DNA from: Alphaproteobacteria bacterium
Lineage (GTDB): Bacteria > Pseudomonadota > Alphaproteobacteria > Rhodospirillales > Rhodospirillaceae
Assembly: GCA_030604885.1 (NCBI GenBank)
Contig: JAUVUZ010000005.1
Location: forward strand, 62,001-126,000
Direction of reading: 5' to 3'
Length of the DNA: 64,000 bases
In this document: positions 19,650 to 32,019 of the stretch, one piece after another
Position numbering within the stretch: position 1 is the first letter of the stretch
Layout of the letters: every line of letters begins with the position of its first letter
The notes under the pieces: model-generated
Told to the model about the DNA's origin: nothing
Database searches by the model: none
What the model saw: the letters and a program-made list of their open reading frames with translations, nothing else
Program-made: the position numbers and the translations under genes

Positions 19650-20569
19650 CACGACCTCACCACCACCACCGAATAGGGGTCCTCGGGCGTGGCGATCAGC
19701 TCGCCCACCAGCCCCGAGCACACCCCCAGCACCAGCAGCGCCAGCAGGATGCGCAGGTTGCGGCCGCCGATCCGGGCGCCCGCCCGCGCCCCCCACTGGG
19801 CGCCGACGATGCCGCCCGCGATCAGCAGCAGGGTCAGCACCGCGTCGACGTTGTGGTTGAGCGTCGCCTGCATGAAGGTGGTGGCGACGGTGACGAAAAT
19901 GATCTGAAACAGCGAGGTGCCGATCACCACCTGGGTCGGCATGCCGAGCAGGTAGATCATCGCCGGGACCATGATGAAGCCGCCGCCGACGCCCATGATC
20001 GCCACCAGGATGCCGACCGCCACCCCCATCCCCAGCGGCAGCACCGCCGAGACATACAGCCCCGACTTCGGGAACCGCATCGGCCACGGCAGGCGCGCCG
20101 CCCAGGCGAAGTTGTCCGGCCCGCGCGGCTTGCTCGCCGCCGGGCGGCGGCGGATCAGCGAGACCACGCTCTCCACCAGCATCAGCCCGCCCACCGAGGC
20201 GAGGAAGATGACGTAGGACAGGCGGATGGTGAGGTCGATCTGGCCGACCGTCTTCAGCAGGTTGAACAGCAGCACGCCGAGGCCGGAGCCGACCATGCCG
20301 CCCGCCAGCAACACGCCGCCCATCTTCACGTCCACGTTGCCGCGGCGGAAGTGGGCGATCACCCCGGAAACCGAGGAGGCGATGATCTGGTTGGTGCCCG
20401 ACCCCACCGCCACCGACGGCGGAATGCCGAGAAAGATCAGCAGCGGCGTGAGGAGGAAGCCGCCGCCGACGCCGAACAGCCCGGAGGTGAAGCCGACCAG
20501 CGCGCCCATGCCGACGATCACCACGGCGTCGACGGACATTTCGGCGACCGGCAGGTACATCTGGATCAT
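19649..20569 (-). CDS. TauE/SafE (TSUP) family permease
   Basis: GALVGFTSGLFGVGGGFLLTPLLIFLGIPPSVAVGSGTNQIIASS..., second GVGGGFIMVPAMIYLLG repeat. Confidence 0.88.
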   Translation of the reverse strand: MIQMYLPVAEMSVDAVVIVGMGALVGFTSGLFGVGGGFLLTPLLIFLGIPPSVAVGSGTNQIIASSVSGVIAHFRRGNVDVKMGGVLLAGGMVGSGLGVLLFNLLKTVGQIDLTIRLSYVIFLASVGGLMLVESVVSLIRRRPAASKPRGPDNFAWAARLPWPMRFPKSGLYVSAVLPLGMGVAVGILVAIMGVGGGFIMVPAMIYLLGMPTQVVIGTSLFQIIFVTVATTFMQATLNHNVDAVLTLLLIAGGIVGAQWGARAGARIGGRNLRILLALLVLGVCSGLVGELIATPEDPYSVVVVRS

Positions 20570-20594
20570 CTGCGCCCTCCGCCCGCCGCCGCCG

Positions 20595-21623
20595 TTACTT
20601 CAGCAGGATGTTGGAGACTTCCTGCAACTGGGTGCGCGCCCGCAACAGATAGAACCCCTGAGAGGCGAGATGGTTCGGGCAGACCTGGCCGTCCGGGTCG
20701 CAGTTGGCGACGATCAGCGGATCGAGGGTGGCGGCGATGCGGAAGGAGGCGAGCATCTGCTCCCACGCGCCGCCCAATTGCTTGTCGCGGATCACCAGCT
20801 CGAAGTCCTTGCCGAGCGCCTTCAGGATCATGTAGGTGCCGTAGAGCCGCCCCTTGGCGCGGTAGTAGACGTCGTCGGACGAGCGGTCGAACAGCAGCCC
20901 GCCGCCCGCCTGGATGCGCCGGTCGATCTGCGCCGAGGTCGAGCCGAGGTCGGAGCCGACGCGGTCGAGGGTGGAGATCAGGTTGTCGGCGCGGCGCTCG
21001 AACACCGCGGTGGCGGCGGCGAGGCGGTCGTTATAGCGGCCGAGGGCGCGGTAGGCGCCCATGTACTGGCTCTCCGACGAGGCGGTCGGCAGCATCGAGG
21101 TGGAGAAGTTGAAGATCCACACGTCGGCCGGATACTTCATCAGCCCCATGGCGGTTTCCACGTCCGGGTCGATCTGCGACGAGCCGCGGGTGCGCGCCAG
21201 CTGGTCCGCCAGCTCGGTGCCGAAGCGGGAGAGCGCGCTCATCATGCCGATCTGGAAGTTCGGCATGTTGTCGAGGGCGGCGGAGGGCAGGAAGAACGGA
21301 TCGTTGGCGCGCCAGCCGTGGCGGTTCACCTCGCGGTCGATCAGCGCCATGGTGGTCGCCACCGCGAGGGACTGGCCGTCGCGGATGTCGGGCGGGGCGA
21401 AATCCGGGTCGTCGTCGACGCGGTGGGTCATCGCCATGCCGATGGGGTAGTAGAGCACGCAGACGGCCACCAGCGCCGCCACCGTCCACTTCGCCGCGCG
21501 CCAGTGCCCCGGCCCGCGATTGAGGCGGGAGACGCCGCTCTTGAGTCCCTCGCCGGTGCAGCGGCGGCGCAGGCCGTCCCACCCCCGGCGGGCGTGGGCG
21601 CCCAGGTCCTCGAAAAACGGCAT
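20595..21623 (-). CDS. DUF2333 family protein
   Basis: Single N-terminal TM, NRHGWRANDPFFLPSAALDNMPNFQIGM...GRYNDRLAAATAVFERRADNL; family assignment from memory. Confidence 0.65.
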   Translation of the reverse strand: MPFFEDLGAHARRGWDGLRRRCTGEGLKSGVSRLNRGPGHWRAAKWTVAALVAVCVLYYPIGMAMTHRVDDDPDFAPPDIRDGQSLAVATTMALIDREVNRHGWRANDPFFLPSAALDNMPNFQIGMMSALSRFGTELADQLARTRGSSQIDPDVETAMGLMKYPADVWIFNFSTSMLPTASSESQYMGAYRALGRYNDRLAAATAVFERRADNLISTLDRVGSDLGSTSAQIDRRIQAGGGLLFDRSSDDVYYRAKGRLYGTYMILKALGKDFELVIRDKQLGGAWEQMLASFRIAATLDPLIVANCDPDGQVCPNHLASQGFYLLRARTQLQEVSNILLK

Positions 21624-21663
21624 GCGGAGCCTCCTCTTCTGCGTGTTCTCCGGGTCGGCCGCC

Positions 21664-22662
21664 TCACGGACGGAGGAAGCCCACCACCTCGTAAACCTCG
21701 TCCATCACCGGCTTCGCCAGCGCCGCCGCCTTGGCGCCGCCCTCGCGCAGGAGTCCGTCCACATAGGCGGGATCGTTGCGCAGGCGGGTCATCTCGGCGT
21801 TGATCGGGCCGAGCTTGGCCACCGCCGCGTCGGCGAGCTTGCCCTTGAAGTCGGCGAACGGCAGGCCGCCCACGTCGGCGATCGCCTGATCGAGGGTCTT
21901 GTCCAGCAGCGCGGCGTAGATGCCGAGCAGGTTCGCCGCCTCCGGCCGTCCCACCAGGCCCTCGGTCGTCTCGGGCAGGGGGTTGGGGTCGGTCTTGGCC
22001 TTGCGGATCTTGAGGGCGATGGTGTCGGCGTCGTCGGTCATGTTGATGCGCGAATAGTCCGAGGGGTCGGACTTGCTCATCTTCTTCTCGCCGTCGCGCA
22101 GCGACATCACCCGCGTCGCGGTGCCGAAGATCAGCGGCTCGGGCAGGGGAAACACCTCGCGGCCGAAATCGGTGTTGAACTTCTGCGCCACGTCGCGGGT
22201 CAGCTCCAGGTGCTGCTTCTGGTCCTCGCCCACCGGCACGTGGGTGGCCTTGTAGGCGAGGATGTCGGCGGCCATCAGACAGGGGTAGGCGAACAGCCCG
22301 ACCGAGACGTTCTCGCGGTTCTTGCCCGCCTTTTCCTTGAACTGGGTCATGCGGTTGAGCCAGCCCATGCGCGCCACGCAGTTGAACACCCAGGCGAGCT
22401 CGGCGTGCGCCGCCACCTGGCTCTGGTTGAACAGCACGTTCTTCGCCGGGTCGATGCCCGCGGCGATCATTCCGGCGGCGAGTTCGCGCGTCGTCGCGCG
22501 CAGCTCGGCGGGATCCTGCCACACCGTGATCGCGTGCATGTCGACCATGCAGAAGATGCACTCGTACTCGTGCTGCAACGCGACCCAGTTCTTCATCGCG
22601 CCGAGATAGTTGCCGAGATGAAGATTGCCCGAGGGCTGGATGCCCGAAAAAATCCGTTTCAT
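21664..22662 (-). CDS. trpS: Tryptophanyl-tRNA synthetase
   Basis: [48 protein letters not shown]. Confidence 0.97.
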   Translation of the reverse strand: MKRIFSGIQPSGNLHLGNYLGAMKNWVALQHEYECIFCMVDMHAITVWQDPAELRATTRELAAGMIAAGIDPAKNVLFNQSQVAAHAELAWVFNCVARMGWLNRMTQFKEKAGKNRENVSVGLFAYPCLMAADILAYKATHVPVGEDQKQHLELTRDVAQKFNTDFGREVFPLPEPLIFGTATRVMSLRDGEKKMSKSDPSDYSRINMTDDADTIALKIRKAKTDPNPLPETTEGLVGRPEAANLLGIYAALLDKTLDQAIADVGGLPFADFKGKLADAAVAKLGPINAEMTRLRNDPAYVDGLLREGGAKAAALAKPVMDEVYEVVGFLRP

Positions 22663-22769
22663 GTCTGGAAGACTCTGCTGAAATTCGAAATCCGCCCGCG
22701 CGGCGTCCTAAAGGGTATCCCCCATTTCGCCGCGCAGGGTCAAGGTTCCGCCCTCAATATAGTGACGAT

Positions 22770-24320
22770 TCAGCCGCGCCGGAGCGCCGCCTTCAACTCC
22801 GCCACGGTGGCGGCGCGGAACAGCCGCGCGAACCCCGCGTAGACCACCGCGCCCACCCCCACCCACACCGTCAGCTGGCCCCAGGCGGGCAGCGCCGCGA
22901 GGCCGGGCAGCGCGCCGCCCCACGCCTGCGCCGCCACCAGCGCCGCCGCCATCGCCACCGCCGCGGCGAGGATGCGCGGCGCCCGGTCGAGCAGCCGCGC
23001 GTCGCAGCGGAAGTGGCCGCGGCGATAGAGCACCCACCCCAGCAGCCCGGCGTTGATCCAGGCGGAAACGGCGGTGGCGGTGGCGATCCCCACGTGGCCG
23101 AGCGGCCCCATCAGCGCCAGGTTGAGCACCACGTTCGACACCAGGCAGACGGCGGCGACGCGCACCGGGGTGGCGGTGTCCTCGCGGGCGAAGAAGCCGG
23201 GCACCAGGCACTTCACCAGCACGTGGGCGGGCAGGCCGCAGGCGAACGCGATCAGCGCCGCGCTGGTGGCGGCGGTGTCCTCGGGCGAGAAGCGACCGCG
23301 CTCGAACAGGGTCTCGACGATCGGCAGCGCCAGCGCCGCCAGCGCGGTGGCGGCGGGCAGGGTGAGGAACAGCGCGAACTCGAGGCCGCGATTCTGGGTG
23401 TGGGCGGCCACGTCTTCCCGCCCGCCCTTGATCTGGCGGCTGAGCATCGGCAGCATCGCGGTGCCGATGGCGATGCCGACCACGCCCAGGGGCAGCTGGT
23501 TGACGCGGTCGGCGTAATAGAGCCACGACACCGCGCCCTCGGACACCAGCGAGGCGATCACCGTGTCCACCAGCAGGTTGATCTGGTAGACGCCCATGCC
23601 GACCACGCCGGGGAGAATCCGCCCGCCGAGGCGCGCCACGTCGGCGTTCCAGCGCGGCAGGGCGAGGCCCGGCCCCATGCCGCTCTTGCGGTTGTGGTGC
23701 CACAGCCAGAGGAACTGCACCGCGCCCGAGATCGACACCGCCCAGGCGAGCACGTAGCCCGGCCCCTCGCCGCTCCAGGCGCGGCCGTAGCCCACCGCCG
23801 CCACGATCAGGCAGAGGTTGAGCAGAATCGGCGCGGCGGCGGCGGCGGCGAAGCGGCCGAGGGAGTTCTGGATGCCCGACAGCAACGACACCAGGGCGAT
23901 GAAGAACAGATAGGGGAAGGCGATCCGCGCCAGCTCGCCGGTCAGCTCGATCTTGCCCGGGGTTTCGAGGAAGCCGGGGGCGAACACCGCGATCGCCCAC
24001 GGCATGATCACTTCCATCACCAGCACCATCGCCAGCAGCACCAGCGCCAGCCCGGCGAACACCACGTCGGAAAACCGCTTGGCCGCCGCCTTGCCCTCGG
24101 CCTCGAGCTTGCGCGCGAACAGCGGCACGAACGCGGCGGAGAACGCCCCTTCCGCGAACAGGTGGCGGAACAGGTTGGGGAAGCGGAAGGCGACGAAGAA
24201 CGCGTCGGCCTCGGTGCCCGCGCCCAGCATCCGCGCCAGCAGAACGTCGCGCACGAAGCCGGTGACGCGGCTGATCAGGGTGAAGCCGCCGACGGTGGCG
24301 ACGGCACGGTAAAGGCTCAT
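22770..24320 (-). CDS. murJ: Lipid II flippase MurJ/MviN
   Basis: MSLYRAVATVGGFTLISRVTGFVRDVLLARMLGAG..DAFFVAFRFPNLFRHLFAEGAFSAAFVPLF. Confidence 0.95.
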   Translation of the reverse strand: MSLYRAVATVGGFTLISRVTGFVRDVLLARMLGAGTEADAFFVAFRFPNLFRHLFAEGAFSAAFVPLFARKLEAEGKAAAKRFSDVVFAGLALVLLAMVLVMEVIMPWAIAVFAPGFLETPGKIELTGELARIAFPYLFFIALVSLLSGIQNSLGRFAAAAAAPILLNLCLIVAAVGYGRAWSGEGPGYVLAWAVSISGAVQFLWLWHHNRKSGMGPGLALPRWNADVARLGGRILPGVVGMGVYQINLLVDTVIASLVSEGAVSWLYYADRVNQLPLGVVGIAIGTAMLPMLSRQIKGGREDVAAHTQNRGLEFALFLTLPAATALAALALPIVETLFERGRFSPEDTAATSAALIAFACGLPAHVLVKCLVPGFFAREDTATPVRVAAVCLVSNVVLNLALMGPLGHVGIATATAVSAWINAGLLGWVLYRRGHFRCDARLLDRAPRILAAAVAMAAALVAAQAWGGALPGLAALPAWGQLTVWVGVGAVVYAGFARLFRAATVAELKAALRRG

Positions 24321-27193
24321 CGGTTGGCGGCTTTCGGCGCTTCGCGTTCGGAGGGGGGGTCGATGACGTCGAGCAGGCGGCGGCGGATCGCCTTGATCTT
24401 CTCGTCGTGCATCACCTTCATGCCGAACACGTCCTTGACGTAGAACACGTCGACGACCCGTTCGCCGTAGGTGGAAATGTGCGCCGAGTTGATCTGCAGG
24501 CCGAGGTCGCGGATCGCCGCGGTGACCTCGTAGAGGAAGCCCGGCCGGTCGCGGCCGTTGATCTCGATCAGGGTGTGGGCGGCGGAGGCGGTGTTGTCCA
24601 CCAGCACCCGCGGCGGCACGGTGAAAACGCTCATCCGCTTGGCGCCGCGCATCGGCCGCTGGGCAATCTCGCGGGCGAGGTGAACCTCGCCCTTCAGCAC
24701 CCGGGCGACGGCGCGCTCGATGCGGTCGGTCTCGGTGTAGACCTCGCCGTCGAGGCCCTGGACGGTGAACACGTCCATCGCCGTGCCGTCGGCGAAGGTG
24801 GTGATGCGGGCGTCGAGGATGGTGGCGGAGGCCAGCACCATCGCCCCGGCGATCTTCGAGAACAGGCCGGGATGGTCGGCGGTGTAGACCAGCACCTCGG
24901 TGTGCGCGGTCTCCGGATTGGCGCGGCACACCACGGTGAGCTGGGCGCCGCTCTCGTCCGCCTCGCGCATGATCCGCGCCTGGCGCTCGTGCTCGTCGGC
25001 GGTGAAGGAGTGCCAGTAGGCGCGGTAGCCCCGGTCCACATAGCGCGCCGCCAGCTCGGCCGGCCAGTCCTTGAGGCGCTCGCGCAGGGTTTCCCGCGCG
25101 TTGGTCTCCTGCGCCGCCGAAACCCCGCCCTTGAGGCCGGAATCCGCGCCGAGGCCGCCGGTGATGCGGTCGAGGGTCTTGAGATAGAGCGCCCGCAGCA
25201 GCTGCGCCTTCCAGCCGTTCCAGATGTCCGGCCCGACGCCGCGAATATCGGCGCAGGTGAGGATGTGCAGCAGGCGCAGGCGCTCGGGGCTTTGCACCTT
25301 GTCGGCGAAGTCGGCGATCGCCTTCGGGTCGTCGAGGTCGCGCTTGAACGCCACCTTCGACATGATCAGGTGGTTGCGCACCAGCCACGCCACCGTCTCG
25401 GTCTCCTCGGCATCGAGACCGAGGCGCGGGCACAGCGCCTGCGCCACCCGCTCGCCCGCCACCGAGTGGTCCTCCCCCGACCCCTTGGCGATGTCGTGCA
25501 TCATCATCGCCACATAGAGCGCGCGGCGCGACTGCACCAGCGGGAACAGCTGGGTGGCGGTGGGCATGTCGTGGGCGTAGTTGCCCAGCTCGATGTCGTG
25601 CAGCATGCCGACGGTGCGGATGGTGTGCTCGTCGGTGGTGTAGACGTGGTACATGTCGTACTGCATCTGCGCCACGACGCGGCCGAAATCCGGCACGAAG
25701 CGGGCGAACACGCCGCACTCGTTCATCTTGCGCAGCGTGCCCTCGGAATTCTTGGGGTGCGCGAGAATCTCCACGAACAGCCGGTTCGCCTCCGGGTCGC
25801 GCCGCAGGCCCTTGACACGCCACAGCTCCTCGGTGATGCGCCGCGCCGCGTGGGGATGGATGCCCAAGTTCTGCGCCTGCACCGCGTGGAACAGCCGCAT
25901 GATGTTGCGCGGGTCCTTGGCGAACAGGTCGTCGGAGCCGATGTCGATGCGGCCGCGCTCGATCACGAAGCCCTCGGGCGTCACCCGCTTGCGCGACAGG
26001 CCGATGCCGAAGCGCGGACGGCGTTTGTTCTGCTCCTCCAACAAGGCGCAGAACAGCCGGGTCAAATCGCCCACCTCCTTCGCCACCAGGAAGTAGTGCT
26101 TCATGAAGCGCTCGACGTTCTTCTGCCCGGTGCGGTTCTGATACCCCATCCGCCGCGCGATCTCGGGCTGAAGATCGAAGGTCAGGCGATCCTCGGCGCG
26201 GCCGGTGAGGTAGTGCATGTGGCAGCGCACCGTCCACAGGAAGTTCTGCGCGCGGGTGAAGGTGCGCACCGCCTCGTCGTTCAACAGACCGCGCCCGACC
26301 AAGTCCTCCACCGCCTCCACGCCGTAGACGAACTTCGCGATCCAATAGAGGGTGTGGAGGTCGCGCAGGCCGCCCTTGCCCTCCTTGATGTTCGGCTCCA
26401 GCACATAGCGCGAGCAGCCGGTGCGCTCGTGGCGGTCGTCGCGCTCCGCCAGCTTCTGCTCGATGAAGGCGATGCTGCTGCCCGCCACCACGTCCTCGAA
26501 ATAACGGCGGCGCATCTCGTCGTACAGCGCGCGGTCGCCCCACAGCCAGCGGCACTCCAGAAGCGCGGTCTTGACCGTCGCGTCGTCCTTCGCCTGGCGC
26601 ACGCATTCGTCGGGCGAGCGGGTCGAATGCCCCACCTTCAGCCCCAAATCCCACAGCATGTACAGCACGTATTCGACGACGTTCTCGTGATACGCGGTCG
26701 CCTTGTAGGGCAGCAGGAACAACAGATCGATATCGGAATGAGGCGACAGCTCGCCGCGCCCGTAGCCTCCCACCGCCGACACCGTCAGGCTCTCGCCCGC
26801 GGTGCGCACGCCGTGGCCGAACACCCGCTTGGTCGCCAGCTCCATCAGCGCATGCAGAATCCGATCCACCAGAAACGCCTGGGCGCGCACCACCTGGGTG
26901 CCCGAAGCCGCCTCCGCCTCGAACCGGCGCCGAACCTCCTCCGACCCGTCCTTCAGCGCCGCCTTCAACGCCGCCAGAACCTGCGGCCGCGCCCGCGACG
27001 CCTCGCCCTCCGCCGCGCGCCAAACCTCCTCCAGCCGCTCCAGCAAAGCCGCCGAACTGACGATCTGTTCCGGATCTGGAATAACCGCGAGCACCTCCGG
27101 CGCCACCCCCGACGCCCCAAGGCGCTTGTGATCCGGGTCCCACTCGCAGTAGTCCGCCGCGCGCGGCGTCATCGTCGTCGTGTCCATGCGCAT
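24317..27193 (-). CDS. glnD: [Protein-PII] uridylyltransferase
   Basis: SAVGGYGRGELSPHSDIDLLFLLP, MHDIAKGSGEDHSVAGE (HD), two C-terminal ACT-like regions. Confidence 0.95.
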   Translation of the reverse strand: MRMDTTTMTPRAADYCEWDPDHKRLGASGVAPEVLAVIPDPEQIVSSAALLERLEEVWRAAEGEASRARPQVLAALKAALKDGSEEVRRRFEAEAASGTQVVRAQAFLVDRILHALMELATKRVFGHGVRTAGESLTVSAVGGYGRGELSPHSDIDLLFLLPYKATAYHENVVEYVLYMLWDLGLKVGHSTRSPDECVRQAKDDATVKTALLECRWLWGDRALYDEMRRRYFEDVVAGSSIAFIEQKLAERDDRHERTGCSRYVLEPNIKEGKGGLRDLHTLYWIAKFVYGVEAVEDLVGRGLLNDEAVRTFTRAQNFLWTVRCHMHYLTGRAEDRLTFDLQPEIARRMGYQNRTGQKNVERFMKHYFLVAKEVGDLTRLFCALLEEQNKRRPRFGIGLSRKRVTPEGFVIERGRIDIGSDDLFAKDPRNIMRLFHAVQAQNLGIHPHAARRITEELWRVKGLRRDPEANRLFVEILAHPKNSEGTLRKMNECGVFARFVPDFGRVVAQMQYDMYHVYTTDEHTIRTVGMLHDIELGNYAHDMPTATQLFPLVQSRRALYVAMMMHDIAKGSGEDHSVAGERVAQALCPRLGLDAEETETVAWLVRNHLIMSKVAFKRDLDDPKAIADFADKVQSPERLRLLHILTCADIRGVGPDIWNGWKAQLLRALYLKTLDRITGGLGADSGLKGGVSAAQETNARETLRERLKDWPAELAARYVDRGYRAYWHSFTADEHERQARIMREADESGAQLTVVCRANPETAHTEVLVYTADHPGLFSKIAGAMVLASATILDARITTFADGTAMDVFTVQGLDGEVYTETDRIERAVARVLKGEVHLAREIAQRPMRGAKRMSVFTVPPRVLVDNTASAAHTLIEINGRDRPGFLYEVTAAIRDLGLQINSAHISTYGERVVDVFYVKDVFGMKVMHDEKIKAIRRRLLDVIDPPSEREAPKAANR

Positions 27194-27293
27194 CCCTCAC
27201 CGCCCCACACGCGGGCCGTCCGCCACACTAATTTAGAAACGAGTTCAAGGAAAGGCGACTGCGGTGCAGGAAAAACCCCACCCAGGGCAGCAA

Positions 27294-27558
27294 GGCCGGG
27301 CGCTGCCCGGACCCGCGAGGGGACTCGGTCCCCTCGACCCCATTCGTTGGTTTTCCGCGAAGCGGGATCAATTCGGCACGCGGCACGCGAACAGAAAACA
27401 AGGCCGGGCGCCGCCCGGACCCGCACAGGGCCGGAGGCCCTGTGAACCCATTCCTTTTCCGCGAAGCGGGATCGAACCATCGCGTGGCGCGATCGTCCTC
27501 TAGCGCTCCGCGCAAAACCAAAACGTCCGGGAGGTCCGGAGGGACCGAGTCCCTCCGG
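27294..27558. repeat. Modular inverted-repeat intergenic element, copy 3 (tandem direct P-Q-R units, then Q')
   Basis: GGCCGGGCGCTGCCCGGACCCGC at 27294 and GGCCGGGCGCCGCCCGGACCCGC at 27402; Q hairpins CGAGGGGACtcgGTCCCCTCG, CACAGGGCCggaGGCCCTGTG, CCGGAGGGACcgaGTCCCTCCGG. Confidence 0.88.
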
Positions 27559-27563
27559 AGTCT

Positions 27564-30257
27564 TTAATCCCTTTCACCTCTCCCCGCCGCCGCCACGCCT
27601 TTGAGGGCGTAGAGTGCGTCGAGGGCGTCGCGGGGGGTCATGGCATCCGGGTCGAGGGTGGCGAGGGCGGTTCGGACCGGGTCCGGTTTGGCGGGTTCGG
27701 CGGGTTGGGGTTTGGGGCGGGCGGCCGAGAACAGGGGGAGGTCGTCGGCGAGGCGGGTGGCGCCGGAGGATTTTTCGTCGGATTCGACGGTTTGGAGGAC
27801 GACTTCGGCGCGGTCGATGACGGCAGGCGGGAGTCCGGCGATGCGGGCGACGTGGATGCCGTAGGAGCGGTCGGCGGTTCCGGGCGCCACTTCGTGCAGG
27901 AACACAAGGTCGCCTTTCCACTCCTTGATTCGCATGGTGAAGGGGGCGAGGGCGGGGAGTTTGGCGGCGAGGGCTTTGAGTTCGTGGTAGTGGGTGGCGA
28001 ACAGGGCGCGGCAGCGGTTGACGTCGTGGAGGTGTTCGGTGACCGCCCAGGCGATCGCCATGCCGTCGTAGGTGGCGGTGCCGCGGCCGATCTCGTCCAG
28101 CACGACCATGGAACGATCCGTCGCCTGGTTGAGGATGGCGGCGGTTTCGACCATTTCGACCATGAAGGTGGAGCGGCCGGAGGCGAGGTCGTCGGCGGCG
28201 CCGACGCGGCTGAACAGGCGATCGACGACGCCGATTTCGGCAGAATCGGCGGGCACGAAGGCGCCGATGTGCGCGAGCACGGCGATCAGGGCGTTTTGGC
28301 GCAAAAAGGTGCTCTTACCGGCCATGTTGGGGCCGGTAATCAGCCAAAGTCGCGCGTTTTCGTCCATAACGCAGTCGTTGGCGACGAATTTTCCCTTGTC
28401 GGCGGCGATCATCGCCTCTTCGACCACCGGATGCCGCCCGTTGCGGACGATAAAGCGGGTGTCGTCGGCGATTTGGGGGCGGACGTGGTTGCGCGCGGCG
28501 GCGAGATCGGCGAGGGCGGCGGCGACGTCGAGCACCGCGAGAGCCTGGGCGGTGGCCATCAGGTCGCGGCCGCGGGCGAGGGTATCGGCGCAGAGGTCGG
28601 CGAACAGGGCGAGTTCCATCGCCAGCGCCTTGTCGGCGGCGCCGCGCACCTTGTCCTCGAGGCCGGAGAGTTCGACGGTGGTGAAGCGCATGGCGTTGGC
28701 CATGCTCTGGCGGTGGATGAACAGGCCCTTGTCGGCGGCCAACACCTCGCCGTGCTTCTGCGTCACTTCGATGAAGTAGCCGAGCACGTTGTTGTATTTG
28801 ATCTTAAGCGCGGAAATCCCGGTTTCGGCGGCATAGCGGGCCTGGAGGGCGGCGATCAGCTTGCGGCTGTCGTCGCGCAGTTCGCGCAGTTCGTCCAATT
28901 CGGGTGCGTAATGTTTGGCGATGACGCCGCCGTCCCGCGCCAGCAGCGGCAGGTCTTCGGCCAGCGCGCGGGTGAGGCGGTCCACCAGCGGGCCGTGCTC
29001 GCCCAGGCCCGCGTAGCAGCGCATCAGTCCTTCCGGCAGCGAGCCGTCGGGGCTGGCGGCGCGCAGCAGGTCGCGCAGGGCGGGCACCAGGCCGAGGGCG
29101 TCGCGGATCGCCGCGAGGTCGCGCGGGCCGCCGCGTTGCAGCGACAGGCGCGACAGGGCGCGGGCGACGTCGGGGCAGGATTTCAGCATCCGACGCAGGT
29201 CCGCCCGCGCGTCCGGCCGTTCGAGGAAGAACGCCACGTCGTCCTGGCGGCGCACCAGCCGGGGGATGTCGGTGACCGGCTGGTTGAGGCGGTCGGCGAG
29301 CAGGCGCGCGCCCGCGCCGGTGACAGTGCGGTCGATGGTGGCGAGCAGCGAACCGCGGCGCTCGCCGGTCTGGGTTTGCGTGAGTTCGAGGCTGCGGCGG
29401 GTGGCGGCGTCGATTTCCAGCACCGATCCCTGGCTCACCCGCTTCGGCGGCTGCACCAGCGGCAGGCGCCCCGCCTGGGTGGCGACGGCGTAATCGAGCG
29501 CCGCGCCCGCCGCCGCCACCTCGGCCCGGCGGATTTGGCCAAAGCCGTCGAGGGTCGCCACGCCAAACGCCTCGGCGAGCCTGCGGGAACAACTTTCGCT
29601 ATCGAAACGATTGTTCGGCAGGGGCGTGAGCTGGGGCTTCAGCCGCGCCCAGAGGTCGAAGAACTCCGGGGTTTCGAGCATCCGCTGGGGCAGCAGGATC
29701 TCGCCCGGGCCGATCTGCTCGATCACCCCGCCGAGGGCGGCCTCGGCGACACTGCGGCAGAAGAACCGGCCGGTGGAGAGGTCGAGCCACGCCGCGCCGA
29801 TCTCGCCGTGGACCTGGGCCACCGCCAGCAGATAGTTGGCGCGCCGGGCGTCCAGCAGCGAATCCTCGGTGAGGGTGCCGGGGGTGACGATGCGCACCAC
29901 CGCGCGCTCCACCACCGATTTGGCGCCGCGCTTCTTCGCCTCCGCCGGGTCTTCGATCTGCTCGCAGATCGCCACCTTGAAACCTTTGAGGATCAGCCGC
30001 GCGAGATAGCTTTCATAGGCGTGGTGGGGCACGCCGCACATGGCGATCGGCTCGCCCGCGTGCTGGCCGCGCGCGGTGAGCGCGATATCGAGGGCGCCCG
30101 CCGCCGCCACCGCGTCGTCGAAGAACAGTTCGTAGAAGTCGCCCATGCGGTAGAACAGCAGGCAGCCGGGATGCTCCGCCTTGATGCGCAGATACTGCTC
30201 CATCAACGGCGTGGTTTTGGTCGGTTCGGCGGATGGCCGGGCGGTCTCTGCGGTCAT
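27564..30257 (-). CDS. mutS: DNA mismatch repair protein MutS
   Basis: [81 protein letters not shown]. Confidence 0.98.
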   Translation of the reverse strand: MTAETARPSAEPTKTTPLMEQYLRIKAEHPGCLLFYRMGDFYELFFDDAVAAAGALDIALTARGQHAGEPIAMCGVPHHAYESYLARLILKGFKVAICEQIEDPAEAKKRGAKSVVERAVVRIVTPGTLTEDSLLDARRANYLLAVAQVHGEIGAAWLDLSTGRFFCRSVAEAALGGVIEQIGPGEILLPQRMLETPEFFDLWARLKPQLTPLPNNRFDSESCSRRLAEAFGVATLDGFGQIRRAEVAAAGAALDYAVATQAGRLPLVQPPKRVSQGSVLEIDAATRRSLELTQTQTGERRGSLLATIDRTVTGAGARLLADRLNQPVTDIPRLVRRQDDVAFFLERPDARADLRRMLKSCPDVARALSRLSLQRGGPRDLAAIRDALGLVPALRDLLRAASPDGSLPEGLMRCYAGLGEHGPLVDRLTRALAEDLPLLARDGGVIAKHYAPELDELRELRDDSRKLIAALQARYAAETGISALKIKYNNVLGYFIEVTQKHGEVLAADKGLFIHRQSMANAMRFTTVELSGLEDKVRGAADKALAMELALFADLCADTLARGRDLMATAQALAVLDVAAALADLAAARNHVRPQIADDTRFIVRNGRHPVVEEAMIAADKGKFVANDCVMDENARLWLITGPNMAGKSTFLRQNALIAVLAHIGAFVPADSAEIGVVDRLFSRVGAADDLASGRSTFMVEMVETAAILNQATDRSMVVLDEIGRGTATYDGMAIAWAVTEHLHDVNRCRALFATHYHELKALAAKLPALAPFTMRIKEWKGDLVFLHEVAPGTADRSYGIHVARIAGLPPAVIDRAEVVLQTVESDEKSSGATRLADDLPLFSAARPKPQPAEPAKPDPVRTALATLDPDAMTPRDALDALYALKGVAAAGRGERD

Positions 30258-30509
30258 ACCATTGTCCTCAGTCTACACGAATCGTCGTTCTGCATAAGTT
30301 CGCGGATTCGGCCGAAAGTCGAGGGGTCTCCCCCACTTATCCCGACATTTGGTAATAAAATTTCAGCCAAAACCCCAAGACTTTTCCAGATAATTGGTAT
30401 AAAGGGGAAACTTCCCAACCTGTGGGACCCCGATAACAAAACTCAACAAACGTACCCCAAGCTGGCGCGAAAGAGACCGCTTTAAGACACGCAGGAGACG
30501 ACCAGTCAC

Positions 30510-31829
<1,320 letters not shown>

Positions 31830-31846
31830 GGGCGCGAACACCGGAA

Positions 31847-31872
31847 GCGGCGGGGGAAACCCCGCCGTTTTC
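31847..31872 (+). terminator. Intrinsic terminator of malic enzyme
   Basis: gCGGCGGGGgaaaCCCCGCCGTTTTC. Confidence 0.75.
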
Positions 31873-31948
31873 GCATATTCCGATTTTACCAAACCGTCAT
31901 CTCCGCCGCGCCTGCGGTGTGACAGACTGCGCGGCTGCCCGGGAGGAT

Positions 31949-31977
31949 TTGACGCCGCCGGGCGCAAGATCATACTG
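31949..31977 (+). promoter_or_regulatory. Candidate phoR promoter
   Basis: TTGACG-N17-ATACTG about 45 nt upstream of the phoR ATG. Confidence 0.45.
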
Positions 31978-32019
31978 GAGAGACCGGCCGAAACCCCGGC
32001 CGCCGGAGATCGGACCCGC

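Noticed and set aside
31880-32019. Pho box upstream of phoR
   Set aside because: Only isolated half-site-like sequences (CCGTCAT, and CTGTCAC on the opposite strand) in the wrong relative orientation for a standard Pho box.
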